A DNA stretch of 64,000 bases from Pedobacter sp. SYP-B3415 (GTDB lineage: Bacteria > Bacteroidota > Bacteroidia > Sphingobacteriales > Sphingobacteriaceae), in assembly GCF_004138205.1 (NCBI RefSeq), contig NZ_RXNQ01000001.1, positions 62,001 to 126,000 of the forward strand, read 5' to 3'. Shown in pieces: positions 9,067 through 17,195 of the stretch; the stretch's first letter is position 1; each line of letters opens with the position of its first letter. Under the pieces are notes generated by a model, which saw only the letters and a list, made by a program, of their open reading frames with translations, did no database searches and was not told the DNA's origin. The position numbers were made by a program, and so were the translations under genes.

Positions 9067-9927
9067 TTATACAATAAACGGATCGACGATTGCCAGGATC
9101 TGTTCTTTTGTTAACGGCTCGTCGAAAGCCTCTGAAGCTGCTGCAGCAGAAACGTTTTGACCATTAATGTTCTGGATCCCGATACCCGCCTGCGATTTTA
9201 CCTCTTCACCGTTATAGGATGGTTGCACACCTGCGTCAGCAATACCACTCTGGTTTTCAGTGATCCACGGTTTAACGACTACTCCTGATGGCACAAGCGC
9301 TCCGTTGGCACGACGCATGCGGCGAATATGTGCTGCATGACGTGCTTCTACAGAGTGAATGTTCAGCGCTGCTTCAAGTACACCGCCGCTGCCAAGCAGA
9401 TCTCCGGCCTGACCTTTATATGCGCGAACCCCTGTATCTTCAAATGTCTGCGCTACAGCAAGGAACAATCCATAGTTTGAAAAGGCATCTTTATAAGGGC
9501 CATTTCCCGATCCGTTGCCGCCAGAGAAATCGAAGGTTGGTTTTGGCACCGGTGTTCCGCCAGCCTGCGTAATTGCCGTTCTTAAGAAGGCCACATGCTG
9601 GTTTTCATGATCACGTATAGTTGTAATGGCACCGGTTGCCGCACCGGCAGGAATCAAGGCAGTGCCACGGGCCACCGCCTGCGTATAAAATTCTGCCTCA
9701 AGATATTCCAGTGTAAGTGCAAAGTTCAGCACGTTCAGCACAGTAGAGCTGGTCTGGCGGCCATACGCTTTTTTAAACATCGATCCCAAAGCAAAAGGAA
9801 GTGAAGCAAGCGCAATTTTTGATCCGAAGCCATAGAAATCTTTCATGGCCTGTCTGCGCGGACTTAACCTTTCGGTAATGGTATCGTCTGCTTTTTCAAT
9901 TTCGTCAATAATATCTAAAATATTCAT
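9067..9927 (-). CDS. Ferritin-like domain protein (second of pair)
   Basis: A 286-residue protein of the ferritin-like family seen in desiccation-related proteins (Ferritin_2 type). The four-helix bundle is indicated by LEYLEAEFYTQ, RDHENQHVAFL, QTFEDTGVRAYKG and SVEARHAAHIRRM, which carry the Glu and His residues expected of a di-metal site. A hydrophobic stretch near residues 34-50 may be a signal or anchor. The last 60 residues look flexible. The gene lies 12 bp after the other ferritin-like gene, so they are one operon. Function in these bacteria is uncertain; stress protection or metal handling is only an inference. Confidence 0.82.
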   Translation of the reverse strand: MNILDIIDEIEKADDTITERLSPRRQAMKDFYGFGSKIALASLPFALGSMFKKAYGRQTSSTVLNVLNFALTLEYLEAEFYTQAVARGTALIPAGAATGAITTIRDHENQHVAFLRTAITQAGGTPVPKPTFDFSGGNGSGNGPYKDAFSNYGLFLAVAQTFEDTGVRAYKGQAGDLLGSGGVLEAALNIHSVEARHAAHIRRMRRANGALVPSGVVVKPWITENQSGIADAGVQPSYNGEEVKSQAGIGIQNINGQNVSAAAASEAFDEPLTKEQILAIVDPFIV

Positions 9928-9939
9928 GGTCGCTGAGGT

Positions 9940-10650
9940 TTAAGAAGGTAAATTGCTTGCGTTAATTTTTGTTTTGATATACGCACCAGCGATAGCCAGA
10001 ACGTCTTTCGGTGCTTTTGATTTCTCCAGACCATTGGCATCCACAACTTCGCTGTTTGCAAAAGATCCTTCAGCAATCAGGTCACGGATCAATGCCGCAT
10101 GACGTGCCTCAACCGAAACGATCTTCCCTGCAAGAAGCAGATAGTTTTTGTCCTTGATCAGTTTTCCGGCGCCATTGTATGCAGCACAACCCAAATCTTC
10201 AAACGCCTTTGCCGTATTAAGGATAGATGTCTTATCACCAAAATTTATCGAAGCGAAGTTTACTTCAAGTGCAGGGATCGCATTGCCCTGCAACGCGTTT
10301 TTGAAAAATTCGCGGTGCGCCACCTCATGGTCACGAATATCTGTGAGATAAGCTTTTTCCATATCGTTGAAGGTACTGAAGCCTGCACCGGCAACTACCT
10401 GCGTATAGAAAGCTGCTTCCAGCTGCTCAAGCGCGTAAGCATAATTTAATATGCCAATATCGTCTTTACCGAGATCGACGCCATCGCCCGTCTCGAAATT
10501 TGGGTACCGGTTTTTCTTACAGCCGGCAGCCACCAGGGCCATCCCTGCAACGCCCGCGCCCGCAAACTGCAGGAAAGAACGGCGGGAGCTGATTAGTCCG
10601 CCTGAGCCTGAAATCAGCTGTGATTCTTGATTGTCAGTAGTTTTCATCAT
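9940..10650 (-). CDS. Ferritin-like domain lipoprotein (first of pair)
   Basis: A ferritin-like protein of about 236 residues, counted from the ATG-ATG at 10650/10647. The frame is open further up to 10728, but those residues do not resemble an export signal. From the chosen start the N-terminus reads ...SSRRSFLQFAGAGVAGMALVAAGCKK. That is a twin-arginine-like motif followed by a hydrophobic stretch and a lipobox-like AAGC, so export by Tat with lipid anchoring is plausible. The helix-bundle motifs are LEQLEAAFYTQ, IRDHEVAHREFF, AFEDLGCAAYNG and SVEARHAALIRDL, which match the motif order of its downstream neighbour. The two proteins are clearly homologous. Confidence 0.82.
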   Translation of the reverse strand: MMKTTDNQESQLISGSGGLISSRRSFLQFAGAGVAGMALVAAGCKKNRYPNFETGDGVDLGKDDIGILNYAYALEQLEAAFYTQVVAGAGFSTFNDMEKAYLTDIRDHEVAHREFFKNALQGNAIPALEVNFASINFGDKTSILNTAKAFEDLGCAAYNGAGKLIKDKNYLLLAGKIVSVEARHAALIRDLIAEGSFANSEVVDANGLEKSKAPKDVLAIAGAYIKTKINASNLPS

Positions 10651-10784
10651 GGAAAAAGTTTTAAGTTTCTTAAAGTGATCTTCACCATTTACGAAAGCCG
10701 GCGTGCAACGGATTTCCTTTGTTGTCATTTTTTTTATCTGAAGGTTTTTTTGAATAACTTAACGGGCTCAATCAACACACAGAA

Positions 10785-11564
10785 ATGCTCAAAGCCATCA
10801 TTGTCGACGATGAAGAGTTTGCCCGCTCCTCACTCTTCTTTCTGCTGCAGCAAAACTGCCCTGAAGTAGAAATAGGCGGGATTGCACGCTCGGTCGCCGA
10901 AGCGAGAGCATTGCTTCTCCAGCAAAAAACCGACCTCGTCTTTCTTGATATTGCCATGCCGGGCGACAACGGTTTTGAGCTGCTTCCCGCGATTGCACAG
11001 CAACAGGCCATGGTCATTTTTACTACTGCGTATGATCAGTACGCGCTGAAGGCCATAAAAGCCAATGCCCTGGATTACCTGCTCAAACCAATAGACATTG
11101 ATGAACTTAAAGTGGCCGTTGCCAGAGCTGCAGAGCGAAAAAACTTTAAAGACAGCCAGGGCGGTTTTTCCGACCGACTGGAAAACCTGGCCGGTGATCT
11201 CAGCACCCGGAATGAGCTAAAAAAAATCACACTGCCAAATGGCCAGGGATTCAGGGTTATTGAGCTCGACAGCATCGTACATATAGAGGCAGACAGCAAC
11301 TATTCAGTCTTTAACCTGGTTAACCTTGAAAAAATAACGGTTTCAAAGGTTTTACGGGAGTATGAAGAGCTTTTACCCGATACGCGATTTGTCAGGGTAC
11401 ACAAGTCAAGCATTGTAAACCTCGATTTTGTAAAAGAATTTCACTCACGGAACGGGCTGCAGATCATTTTGAAAAATGGCGATGCCATCAACGTATCCCG
11501 CCGGCGCGCGCCAGATTTCCTTGAAAAAATAAAATCCTATACCAATATTCAGGTTGAGAAATAA
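10785..11564 (+). CDS. LytTR-family response regulator
   Basis: A 259-residue two-component regulator. The receiver domain covers about residues 3-120, with acidic residues near Asp9/Glu10 and the phosphoacceptor Asp55 in LVFLDIAMPG. A LytTR DNA-binding domain follows (about 150-255), with typical strands HIEADSNYSVF, TRFVRVHKSSIVNLDFV and INVSRRRAPDFLEKI. The 3' end overlaps the start of the histidine kinase gene by 11 bp, so both are expressed together. The divergent ferritin-like operon, whose start lies about 135 bp away, is a possible target, but that is inference. Confidence 0.93.
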   Translation: MLKAIIVDDEEFARSSLFFLLQQNCPEVEIGGIARSVAEARALLLQQKTDLVFLDIAMPGDNGFELLPAIAQQQAMVIFTTAYDQYALKAIKANALDYLLKPIDIDELKVAVARAAERKNFKDSQGGFSDRLENLAGDLSTRNELKKITLPNGQGFRVIELDSIVHIEADSNYSVFNLVNLEKITVSKVLREYEELLPDTRFVRVHKSSIVNLDFVKEFHSRNGLQIILKNGDAINVSRRRAPDFLEKIKSYTNIQVEK

Positions 11565-14484
11565 ACACCTTCACCGGATTCTATGTTTATGCGGTCTTCT
11601 TCTGCTGACCGTACCCGTATTTGCGCAGTCGCCTTACCTTTCCAGATTTACGGTCAGACAGGGCCTGGCAGGTAACAATTGTTTTAATGTACTGCAGGAT
11701 CGCAAGGGTTTTATTTGGGTAGCAACAGATGCAGGCGTAAGCCGCTTCGATGGTAAAGAGTTCGAAACCTTTACGGTAGATAACGGATTGCCGGACACAC
11801 AGATTCTTCAGCTGAAGGAAGACCGTGCGGGCAGGATCTGGTTTCTGGCTCTTAATGGCAAGTTGAGCTATCATTATAAAGGTCTGATCTACAACGAGCA
11901 AAACAACCCGATGATCCGCCAGTTAAACCTGCATGCGGTTATTGTATCATTTCTTGAAGACAGCCGCGGCCGGATCTGGTTCGGCTCAAATGCCAATCGT
12001 GTAGGCATGTGGGATGGCCGCCGCTTTCATGTGTACACCAGCCCCGACGACAAGTCCCAGTTAATAAACGCCATTCTGCATGAAGATCAGGAGGGCCGCA
12101 TCTGGGCCATCAGCAATGCGCATGCCTCGCTGCTAAACGGCAGGTCGTTTAAGACCGTGAGCGCTGGCCGGCTGCCACTTTCCTTTAAGACTGCGGTAAA
12201 TATGCAGGACCGCACCATGCTTTTTATTGACCGAAAGGGTCTGAACAGGTGGAAAAACGGAATGGTTCTCCCCTCCATGCCGATTGACAGCTCACTGCTT
12301 ACAGCTAACCCCGGTTATTTTTTTTACAGCCTGAATAGCAGCCTGTGGATCAGCAGCCAGAAAGGTGTGCTGAATCTGAAGAATGGTGTTGTGCGAACTT
12401 TTTTGCCCGGGACACCGGTTACGCAGACAATTGAGGACCGGAACGGCAACATGTGGTTCACAACGCCCAATGGCCTGTACATGCTTGCCCGCGAGGGTGA
12501 TCAGGTTTTTATCCTGAACAGGGATAACGGGCTGCCAAATGAATCGCTGCGTTCTGTAGTAATGGATGATAAAAACAATCTGTGGCTGGGCAGCAACAAC
12601 GGGCAGATCACAAAGGTAAATTCATCCAACTTTGCCTGTCATACCATCGATCTGCCGGATAAGCGGGTTTTCAGATCGATCAAACAGCTGGAGCTGGATG
12701 GCAACAGTCTTTACTTCGCGTCAGACTATGGCTTTGGCGTGGTGAGGAACATCTACAAAAAGCCTTACAAAATTGATTATCTCCGCGAAGCAAACGGGGT
12801 ACTGTTTGTTGTAAAACACTTTAGTCTGGGCAGTAACAGGCAGGTTGCGCTTGCACTTTCATCAGGCGTTGTGATTATTCCCAACCGCGAAGCACCAAAG
12901 CTCGAATTTTCGTCGCTGCGATTCCGGGAGAAACACGATTTTTTTAAAGACCGCGCGTATTATGCATTTTACGACCGCAAACATCACCTCTGGTTTTCAA
13001 ATATTGAAGGGCTTTTCGAATTTTCTGAGGGCAGATTAAAAGCCCATCGGGATGCAGCCGGTCTGCTGAACAAACGTGTTAACGATATGATCGAGATGCC
13101 CGACGGAACACTTGTACTGGCAACAGATGGCTATGGTCTTGTGTTCTATAAGCCGGGCCATGCTGTTTCGCACCTGAGCAGGGCGCAGGGGCTGACGGAT
13201 AACATCTGCAATAAACTTTTCGTAGCCGGAAACGATATCTGGGTCGTCACGAACAAGGGCATTAACAAGGTTAGAAAGGAAGGCAAAGGTTACAAGGTCT
13301 CGATATTTGAAAACGGCAAAGATCTTCTGAACAATGAAGTGAATGATGTGTTCATCGGCAGGCAGAATGCCTATTTCGGTACAAATTCGGGTCTCGTTTT
13401 TCTGGCCACAGACAAGCGGAACACGGCAGATCTGTCCCCCCCTCCTATTTACCTAACGGCGATCACAAACAACAAATCGCCCCTGGCCATTGATACCGAT
13501 AGCCTCGTGCTTAGCCCCGGCAACAACCTTAACATTGAATACAGCGCACTCAATTTCCGCTCGGGGAATGTAATGTATCGGTACCGGCTGAAAGATGATG
13601 GTGCCTGGACACAAACAAAAAACCGCCGCATTGAATTGTCTTCGCTTGAGCCGGGCAACTATAGCTTTCAGGTTAGCGCGAGAAACCAGAACAGCACATG
13701 GAGCAATCCCGCAACCCTGCGTTTTGAAGTAACCGGGATGTTCTGGCAGCGCCCCTGGTTCGTTGTAATCAGCGTTGTCCTGGCTGCATATATCTTTTAT
13801 CTCCTGGCCGTCTGGATCACCAGGCGACAGAAAAACAAAGAGCAAAAACAGTTGCTGCTCCGTAATAAGGTGCTGATCCTCGAGCAGCAGGCCTTGCAGG
13901 CCATGATGAATCCGCATTTTGTATTCAATGTAATGAACTCCATTCAGCATTTCATCAATACGCAGGATAACTCAGCTGCCAACCGGATCCTTACCGGTTT
14001 CGCGAAACTGATCAGAAAAAACCTCGATATCTGTACAAAGAGTTATATCCCTGTTGAAGAAGAACTGGAATACCTTAACCTTTATCTCAAACTTGAAAAA
14101 AACAGGTTCGGCGAGAAATTGAACTATGCGATAGAGGTTGACCCCGGCATTGATAAAGAGGAGACAATGATTCCGTCTATGCTGCTGCAACCTTACATAG
14201 AGAACGCAATCTGGCACGGAATCATGCCCCAGGAGCAAGGGGGAACGATTCTCATCACTATGAAAGGCCAGAATGACAATCTTTTTATAGAAATCAGGGA
14301 TGATGGCGTAGGCATAGAAAATTCGAAGCGCAACAAACGCCATGCGCACAGTAGCAAGGGCATGGAACTGACCAGAGAAAGAATCGGACTGTTGAGCCAG
14401 ATTGCATCAAAACCTATACAACTTCATATTTTTCAGAACGGTGCTTCCGGCACCACGGTACAAATTTTACTACCGCTGCATTAA
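11554..14484 (+). CDS. Sensor histidine kinase with periplasmic two-component propeller
   Basis: A 976-residue hybrid-like sensor. A signal peptide ends near PVFAQ. About fourteen propeller repeats follow (about residues 30-640), each with a D-x-x-G-x-[IM]-W core, such as DRKGFIWVATDAGVSRFDG and DRNGNMWFTTPNGLY. Then come a Y_Y_Y immunoglobulin-like domain (about 655-725), one membrane helix (about 735-757) and a LytS-type kinase domain. The phosphorylated histidine is His788 in NPHFVFNVMNS, and an ATPase region with LQPYIENAIWHG follows. This is the sensor architecture widely used in Bacteroidota to detect periplasmic ligands, often glycans. It overlaps its LytTR partner. No polysaccharide-utilisation genes are adjacent, so the ligand is unknown. 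Confidence 0.93.
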   Translation: MRNKHLHRILCLCGLLLLTVPVFAQSPYLSRFTVRQGLAGNNCFNVLQDRKGFIWVATDAGVSRFDGKEFETFTVDNGLPDTQILQLKEDRAGRIWFLALNGKLSYHYKGLIYNEQNNPMIRQLNLHAVIVSFLEDSRGRIWFGSNANRVGMWDGRRFHVYTSPDDKSQLINAILHEDQEGRIWAISNAHASLLNGRSFKTVSAGRLPLSFKTAVNMQDRTMLFIDRKGLNRWKNGMVLPSMPIDSSLLTANPGYFFYSLNSSLWISSQKGVLNLKNGVVRTFLPGTPVTQTIEDRNGNMWFTTPNGLYMLAREGDQVFILNRDNGLPNESLRSVVMDDKNNLWLGSNNGQITKVNSSNFACHTIDLPDKRVFRSIKQLELDGNSLYFASDYGFGVVRNIYKKPYKIDYLREANGVLFVVKHFSLGSNRQVALALSSGVVIIPNREAPKLEFSSLRFREKHDFFKDRAYYAFYDRKHHLWFSNIEGLFEFSEGRLKAHRDAAGLLNKRVNDMIEMPDGTLVLATDGYGLVFYKPGHAVSHLSRAQGLTDNICNKLFVAGNDIWVVTNKGINKVRKEGKGYKVSIFENGKDLLNNEVNDVFIGRQNAYFGTNSGLVFLATDKRNTADLSPPPIYLTAITNNKSPLAIDTDSLVLSPGNNLNIEYSALNFRSGNVMYRYRLKDDGAWTQTKNRRIELSSLEPGNYSFQVSARNQNSTWSNPATLRFEVTGMFWQRPWFVVISVVLAAYIFYLLAVWITRRQKNKEQKQLLLRNKVLILEQQALQAMMNPHFVFNVMNSIQHFINTQDNSAANRILTGFAKLIRKNLDICTKSYIPVEEELEYLNLYLKLEKNRFGEKLNYAIEVDPGIDKEETMIPSMLLQPYIENAIWHGIMPQEQGGTILITMKGQNDNLFIEIRDDGVGIENSKRNKRHAHSSKGMELTRERIGLLSQIASKPIQLHIFQNGASGTTVQILLPLH

Positions 14485-14541
14485 TGATTACCGTTTACTC
14501 AATTATAACTACCACTTACTAAAATGCCTGAGGGGGTGTCT

Positions 14542-14549
14542 TAACTTTG
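14542..14549 (+). promoter_or_regulatory. -7 box of a possible non-coding transcript
   Basis: TAACTTTG matches TAnnTTTG and points into the 120-bp stretch before the terminator at 14674, which holds no reading frame. No clear -33 element is seen. Confidence 0.35.
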
Positions 14550-14554
14550 CTCTA

Positions 14555-14708
14555 TAATTGTTTCATGATATCAGGTAAAAGACCTGATTACCAAAAGCGT
14601 TCTTATAGAATTGATATAGATATTTAAACCTAACCTAAAACTATATCTTAATTCAGGTTTCATTTGTGTGTTGAAAGCGGTAAAGTTTAAAACTTTCCCG
14701 CTTTTTTT
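14555..14708 (+). ncRNA. Candidate small RNA between kinase gene and scpB
   Basis: The 255 bp between the kinase stop and the scpB start hold a -7-like box (14542-14549), no credible reading frame, and a strong terminator (14674-14708). The transcript between them, about 150 nt, would be structured: ATCAGGT-AAAAG-ACCTGAT forms a perfect 7-bp hairpin, and GATATAG / CTATATC pair further on. An alternative is that this is simply the 3' untranslated region of the kinase operon with its terminator. I do not recognise a known RNA family. Confidence 0.3.
14674..14708 (+). terminator. Terminator upstream of scpB
   Basis: A 14-bp stem with one mismatch (arms 14674-14687 and 14691-14704), a TAA loop and a T-run ending at 14708. 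It ends either the kinase operon or the candidate small RNA. The scpB promoter begins right after it. Confidence 0.8.
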
Positions 14709-14727
14709 GTTTTATGGCGCTTTGAAC

Positions 14728-14735
14728 TACCTTTG
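14728..14735 (+). promoter_or_regulatory. -7 promoter box of scpB
   Basis: TACCTTTG (TAnnTTTG) ends 4 nt before the scpB ATG at 14740. A TTTG at 14706-14709, inside the preceding terminator tail, is a possible -33 element (18-nt spacing). Confidence 0.6.
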
Positions 14736-14739
14736 TCGC

Positions 14740-15306
14740 ATGTCTGATGCCGCAGTTCAACAACATATCGAAGCCCTGATTTTTTCTGCTCAGGGTAGTA
14801 TTTCAGAAGAAGACATTCGCCTTGCCATCTATACCTCTCTTGGAGCAGAGCTCAGCAAGGCGGATATTCAGGCCGCCTGTACGGCCCTTGAAGAAAAATA
14901 TGCAGAGACAGGTTTTTCGTTCAGACCGGTAAAAATTGGCGGCGGCTATCAGTTTCTGACGAAGCCGGAATTCTTCAATTCTGTTAATGTGCTGCAACAA
15001 CAGCAGGCAAAAAAGAAACTTAGTCAGGCTGCTATAGAAACCCTCGCCATTGTGGCCTACCGGCAGCCCATAACAAAACTTGAAATTGAGCAGATTCGCG
15101 GCGTTAACTCAGACTATTCGGTGCAGCGTTTACTCGAAAAGGAACTTATCAGCATTGTAGGCAAGGCAGACGGTCCCGGCAAGCCGATCCTTTACGGAAC
15201 AAGCGCCCAGTTTATGGACTATTTTGCGCTCTCTGGCATTGATCAGCTGCCGAGGCTGAAAGACATAACAACCGACGATAATTCAATTGGGGAGGCCGGG
15301 GAATGA
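14740..15306 (+). CDS. scpB: Segregation and condensation protein B (ScpB)
   Basis: 188 residues from the ATG at 14740 (MSDAAVQQHIEALIFSAQG). The frame is open from 14668, but that extension runs through the terminator and the promoter. ScpB is the winged-helix kleisin-interacting subunit of the SMC-ScpA-ScpB condensin complex that compacts and separates chromosomes. Visible family features are ALIFSAQGSISEEDI at the N-terminus, GGGYQFLTKPEF, LSQAAIETLAIVAYRQPI and EIEQIRGVNSDYSVQRLLE in the two winged-helix units. The smc and scpA genes are not in the window, as is common. The strong -7 box directly before the ATG supports this start. Confidence 0.93.
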   Translation: MSDAAVQQHIEALIFSAQGSISEEDIRLAIYTSLGAELSKADIQAACTALEEKYAETGFSFRPVKIGGGYQFLTKPEFFNSVNVLQQQQAKKKLSQAAIETLAIVAYRQPITKLEIEQIRGVNSDYSVQRLLEKELISIVGKADGPGKPILYGTSAQFMDYFALSGIDQLPRLKDITTDDNSIGEAGE

Positions 15307-15397
15307 TACGTATGACCGTGGTCTGCCCGGGCTTGTTTTCTTGTTTTCTTTGAAAAGAATTTTGTAATTTTAGTTCAGTAAAAATCACAGCAAACTT

Positions 15398-15405
15398 TAT
15401 TTTTG
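15398..15405 (+). promoter_or_regulatory. -7 promoter box of the acidic small protein gene
   Basis: TATTTTTG matches TAnnTTTG and ends 4 nt before the ATG at 15410, which predicts a leaderless message. Confidence 0.55.
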
Positions 15406-15409
15406 TGTA

Positions 15410-15607
15410 ATGAAAACGCCAAAGAAACCAATAAAGAAAAGTGAGGTGAATAACACCGAAGAAAGCGCAAACGGCCTTTCGGAACTGGATCACAAAGGCA
15501 ATAAAAAGCCGTTCGAAGATGATGAGGATGACGATTTTGACATGCCGCTCGATGATTTCGATACATTCGATAATTTTGATGATGATGAAGACGATGATAA
15601 ATACTAA
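15410..15607 (+). CDS. Small highly acidic protein of unknown function
   Basis: A 65-residue protein with a basic N-terminus (MKTPKKPIKKSE) and a strongly acidic, low-complexity C-terminal half rich in Asp, Glu and Phe (EDDEDDDFDMPLDDFD and following). It has no signal peptide, membrane helix or cysteine. Own promoter box, own terminator and a position between scpB and a GNAT-like gene support a real gene. The sequence suggests an intrinsically disordered protein that might bind cations or basic partners, but nothing in it assigns a function. Confidence 0.65.
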   Translation: MKTPKKPIKKSEVNNTEESANGLSELDHKGNKKPFEDDEDDDFDMPLDDFDTFDNFDDDEDDDKY

Positions 15608-15660
15608 TCTGGCCACTGCCCGATTTTTTTAAGAGCCGACACCGATTACATAAAATATAA

Positions 15661-15690
15661 AAAAAGCATCCTGCTTTCAGGATGCTTTTT
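15661..15690 (+). terminator. Terminator of the acidic small protein gene
   Basis: A perfect stem AAAAAGCATCCTG / CAGGATGCTTTTT with a CTTT loop. The T-run continues straight into the TATTTTTG box of the next gene. Confidence 0.85.
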
Positions 15691-15697
15691 ATTTTTG
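15690..15697 (+). promoter_or_regulatory. -7 promoter box of the GNAT-like gene, fused to a terminator tail
   Basis: TATTTTTG begins on the last T of the terminator stem. It lies 17 nt before the ATG at 15715. Confidence 0.5.
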
Positions 15698-15714
15698 CAG
15701 TGCACGAACAGCCT

Positions 15715-16833
15715 ATGAATATCAGACCCGTTAGCAGCCGCCAGGACAAAAAAATTTTCCTGGACATTCCAAAAAAACTTTACCAGAACGATCCCAGTTG
15801 GATCTGTCCGCTGGACCAGGAAATCGAGAATGTGTTTGATCCGGTGAAAAATCCCTTTTTCGAACATGGCAGCTGTACCCGATGGCTTTTATTCAGCGAT
15901 GCTGGCGAGCCGCTTGGCCGGATTGCTGCCTTTATCAATGAGAAAAAGGCTCACCAGTACGACATTCCCACCGGCGGATGCGGTTTCTTTGAATGCACAG
16001 ACAACCAGGAGGCTGCAAACCTGCTGTTTGATACCGCAAGGGTCTGGCTCGAAGAACGTGGTATGAAAGCCATGGAAGGACCCATCAACTTTGGCGAGAA
16101 CGATACATTCTGGGGCCTGCTGATTGAAGGTTTTACGCCGCCATCTTTCGGCATGAATTACCATCTCCCTTATTATCACCAGCTGTTTCTCAACTACGGC
16201 TTTCAGACGTCGTATGAGCAGATCACAAACCACCTTGCCGTAGCAAAACCTTTTCCCGAACGTTTTACAAAAATTGCCAGCTGGGTAGCGAAAAAAGATG
16301 GTTATACCTTCGAACACTTTTCCATCAAAAACAAGGATAAGTATATCAAAGACCTAATGGAAATCTACAATGATGCCTGGGTAGACTTTGAGAACTTTGT
16401 TCCTATAAAGCGCGAAGTACTTGAGAAGAGCTTTAAAAGTATGGAACTTATTATGGATGAAAAGCTGATTTGGTTTGCTTATGTAAACGGTGAACCGGCA
16501 TCATTCGTAGTCATCATTCCAGATGCCAACCAAATGATCAAAGGTTTTAACGGCAAACTGGGATTGATTGAAAAAATTCGGTTTGCGTATCGCCGCTGGG
16601 TGGGCGTAACCCGGATGCGGGCAATTGTAATGGGAACAAAGAGGGCATTTCAAAAACATGGCCTGGAGTCAGCTTTGTTCATCAAACTAAAGGAATATGT
16701 ACTTCCCCTCAATCAGTACAAAGAACTTGAACTTTCCTGGGTTGGCGACTTTAATGATAAAATGCTCGCTATACACCAGGCCACCGGGGCAACATTCGGT
16801 AAACGACATGCGACCCTCAAAAAGATATTCTGA
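15715..16833 (+). CDS. GNAT-superfamily-like protein of unknown substrate
   Basis: 372 residues from MNIRPVSSRQDKKIF; the frame also opens at 15682 inside the terminator tail, so the later ATG is preferred. The N-terminal part includes GRIAAFINEKKAH and GFFECTDNQEAANLLFDTA, which resemble the acetyl-CoA binding half of a GNAT fold. The middle contains EGPINFGENDTFWGLLIEGF, and the C-terminal half (about 190-370) resembles a second acyltransferase-like domain. Homologues are widespread in Bacteroidota and usually annotated as hypothetical or GNAT proteins. The substrate is unknown. The stop abuts the stop of the convergent regulator gene without any spacer. Confidence 0.7.
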   Translation: MNIRPVSSRQDKKIFLDIPKKLYQNDPSWICPLDQEIENVFDPVKNPFFEHGSCTRWLLFSDAGEPLGRIAAFINEKKAHQYDIPTGGCGFFECTDNQEAANLLFDTARVWLEERGMKAMEGPINFGENDTFWGLLIEGFTPPSFGMNYHLPYYHQLFLNYGFQTSYEQITNHLAVAKPFPERFTKIASWVAKKDGYTFEHFSIKNKDKYIKDLMEIYNDAWVDFENFVPIKREVLEKSFKSMELIMDEKLIWFAYVNGEPASFVVIIPDANQMIKGFNGKLGLIEKIRFAYRRWVGVTRMRAIVMGTKRAFQKHGLESALFIKLKEYVLPLNQYKELELSWVGDFNDKMLAIHQATGATFGKRHATLKKIF

Positions 16834-17160
16834 TTATTTTTCCTTTTCGCGCTCTTCGTAGAGATCAATCACTTTTTTCTGAAGTTTGATGATCTCTGCC
16901 TCGCGCGAATTAAGCAATTCTTTCAACGTCCTGATTTCGTCCAGGTTGCTGTTATTTTCACCGTTTGTATCAATGATAGATACCACAGTTACGTCAAATA
17001 AATTGGCGATCTGCGATAACCTGGACAAGTTCACGTCAGTGATTCCCGTCTCAATTTTGGAAAAAGCCGGAATGGAGATGTTTAGCCTTTTGGCTACCTC
17101 CCCCTGGCTCCAGCCCTGCTTTTGGCGTAATTGCCTGATGTTCTTACCGATTGTGTTCAT
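16834..17160 (-). CDS. XRE-family helix-turn-helix regulator with coiled-coil tail
   Basis: A 108-residue DNA-binding protein. The HTH_3 domain covers residues 6-60 (IRQLRQKQGWSQGEVAKRL, then IPAFSKIETG). The last 35 residues (LKELLNSREAEIIKLQKKVI) form a probable coiled coil for dimerisation. It lies 35 bp downstream of mpl on the same strand and could be in the same transcript. Similar small XRE proteins are common in Bacteroidota. The target is unknown, and no toxin partner is adjacent. Confidence 0.85.
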   Translation of the reverse strand: MNTIGKNIRQLRQKQGWSQGEVAKRLNISIPAFSKIETGITDVNLSRLSQIANLFDVTVVSIIDTNGENNSNLDEIRTLKELLNSREAEIIKLQKKVIDLYEEREKEK

Positions 17161-17195
17161 TGTGATTGTTAGGGTGTTTATGGGGTTGTTTTTGC

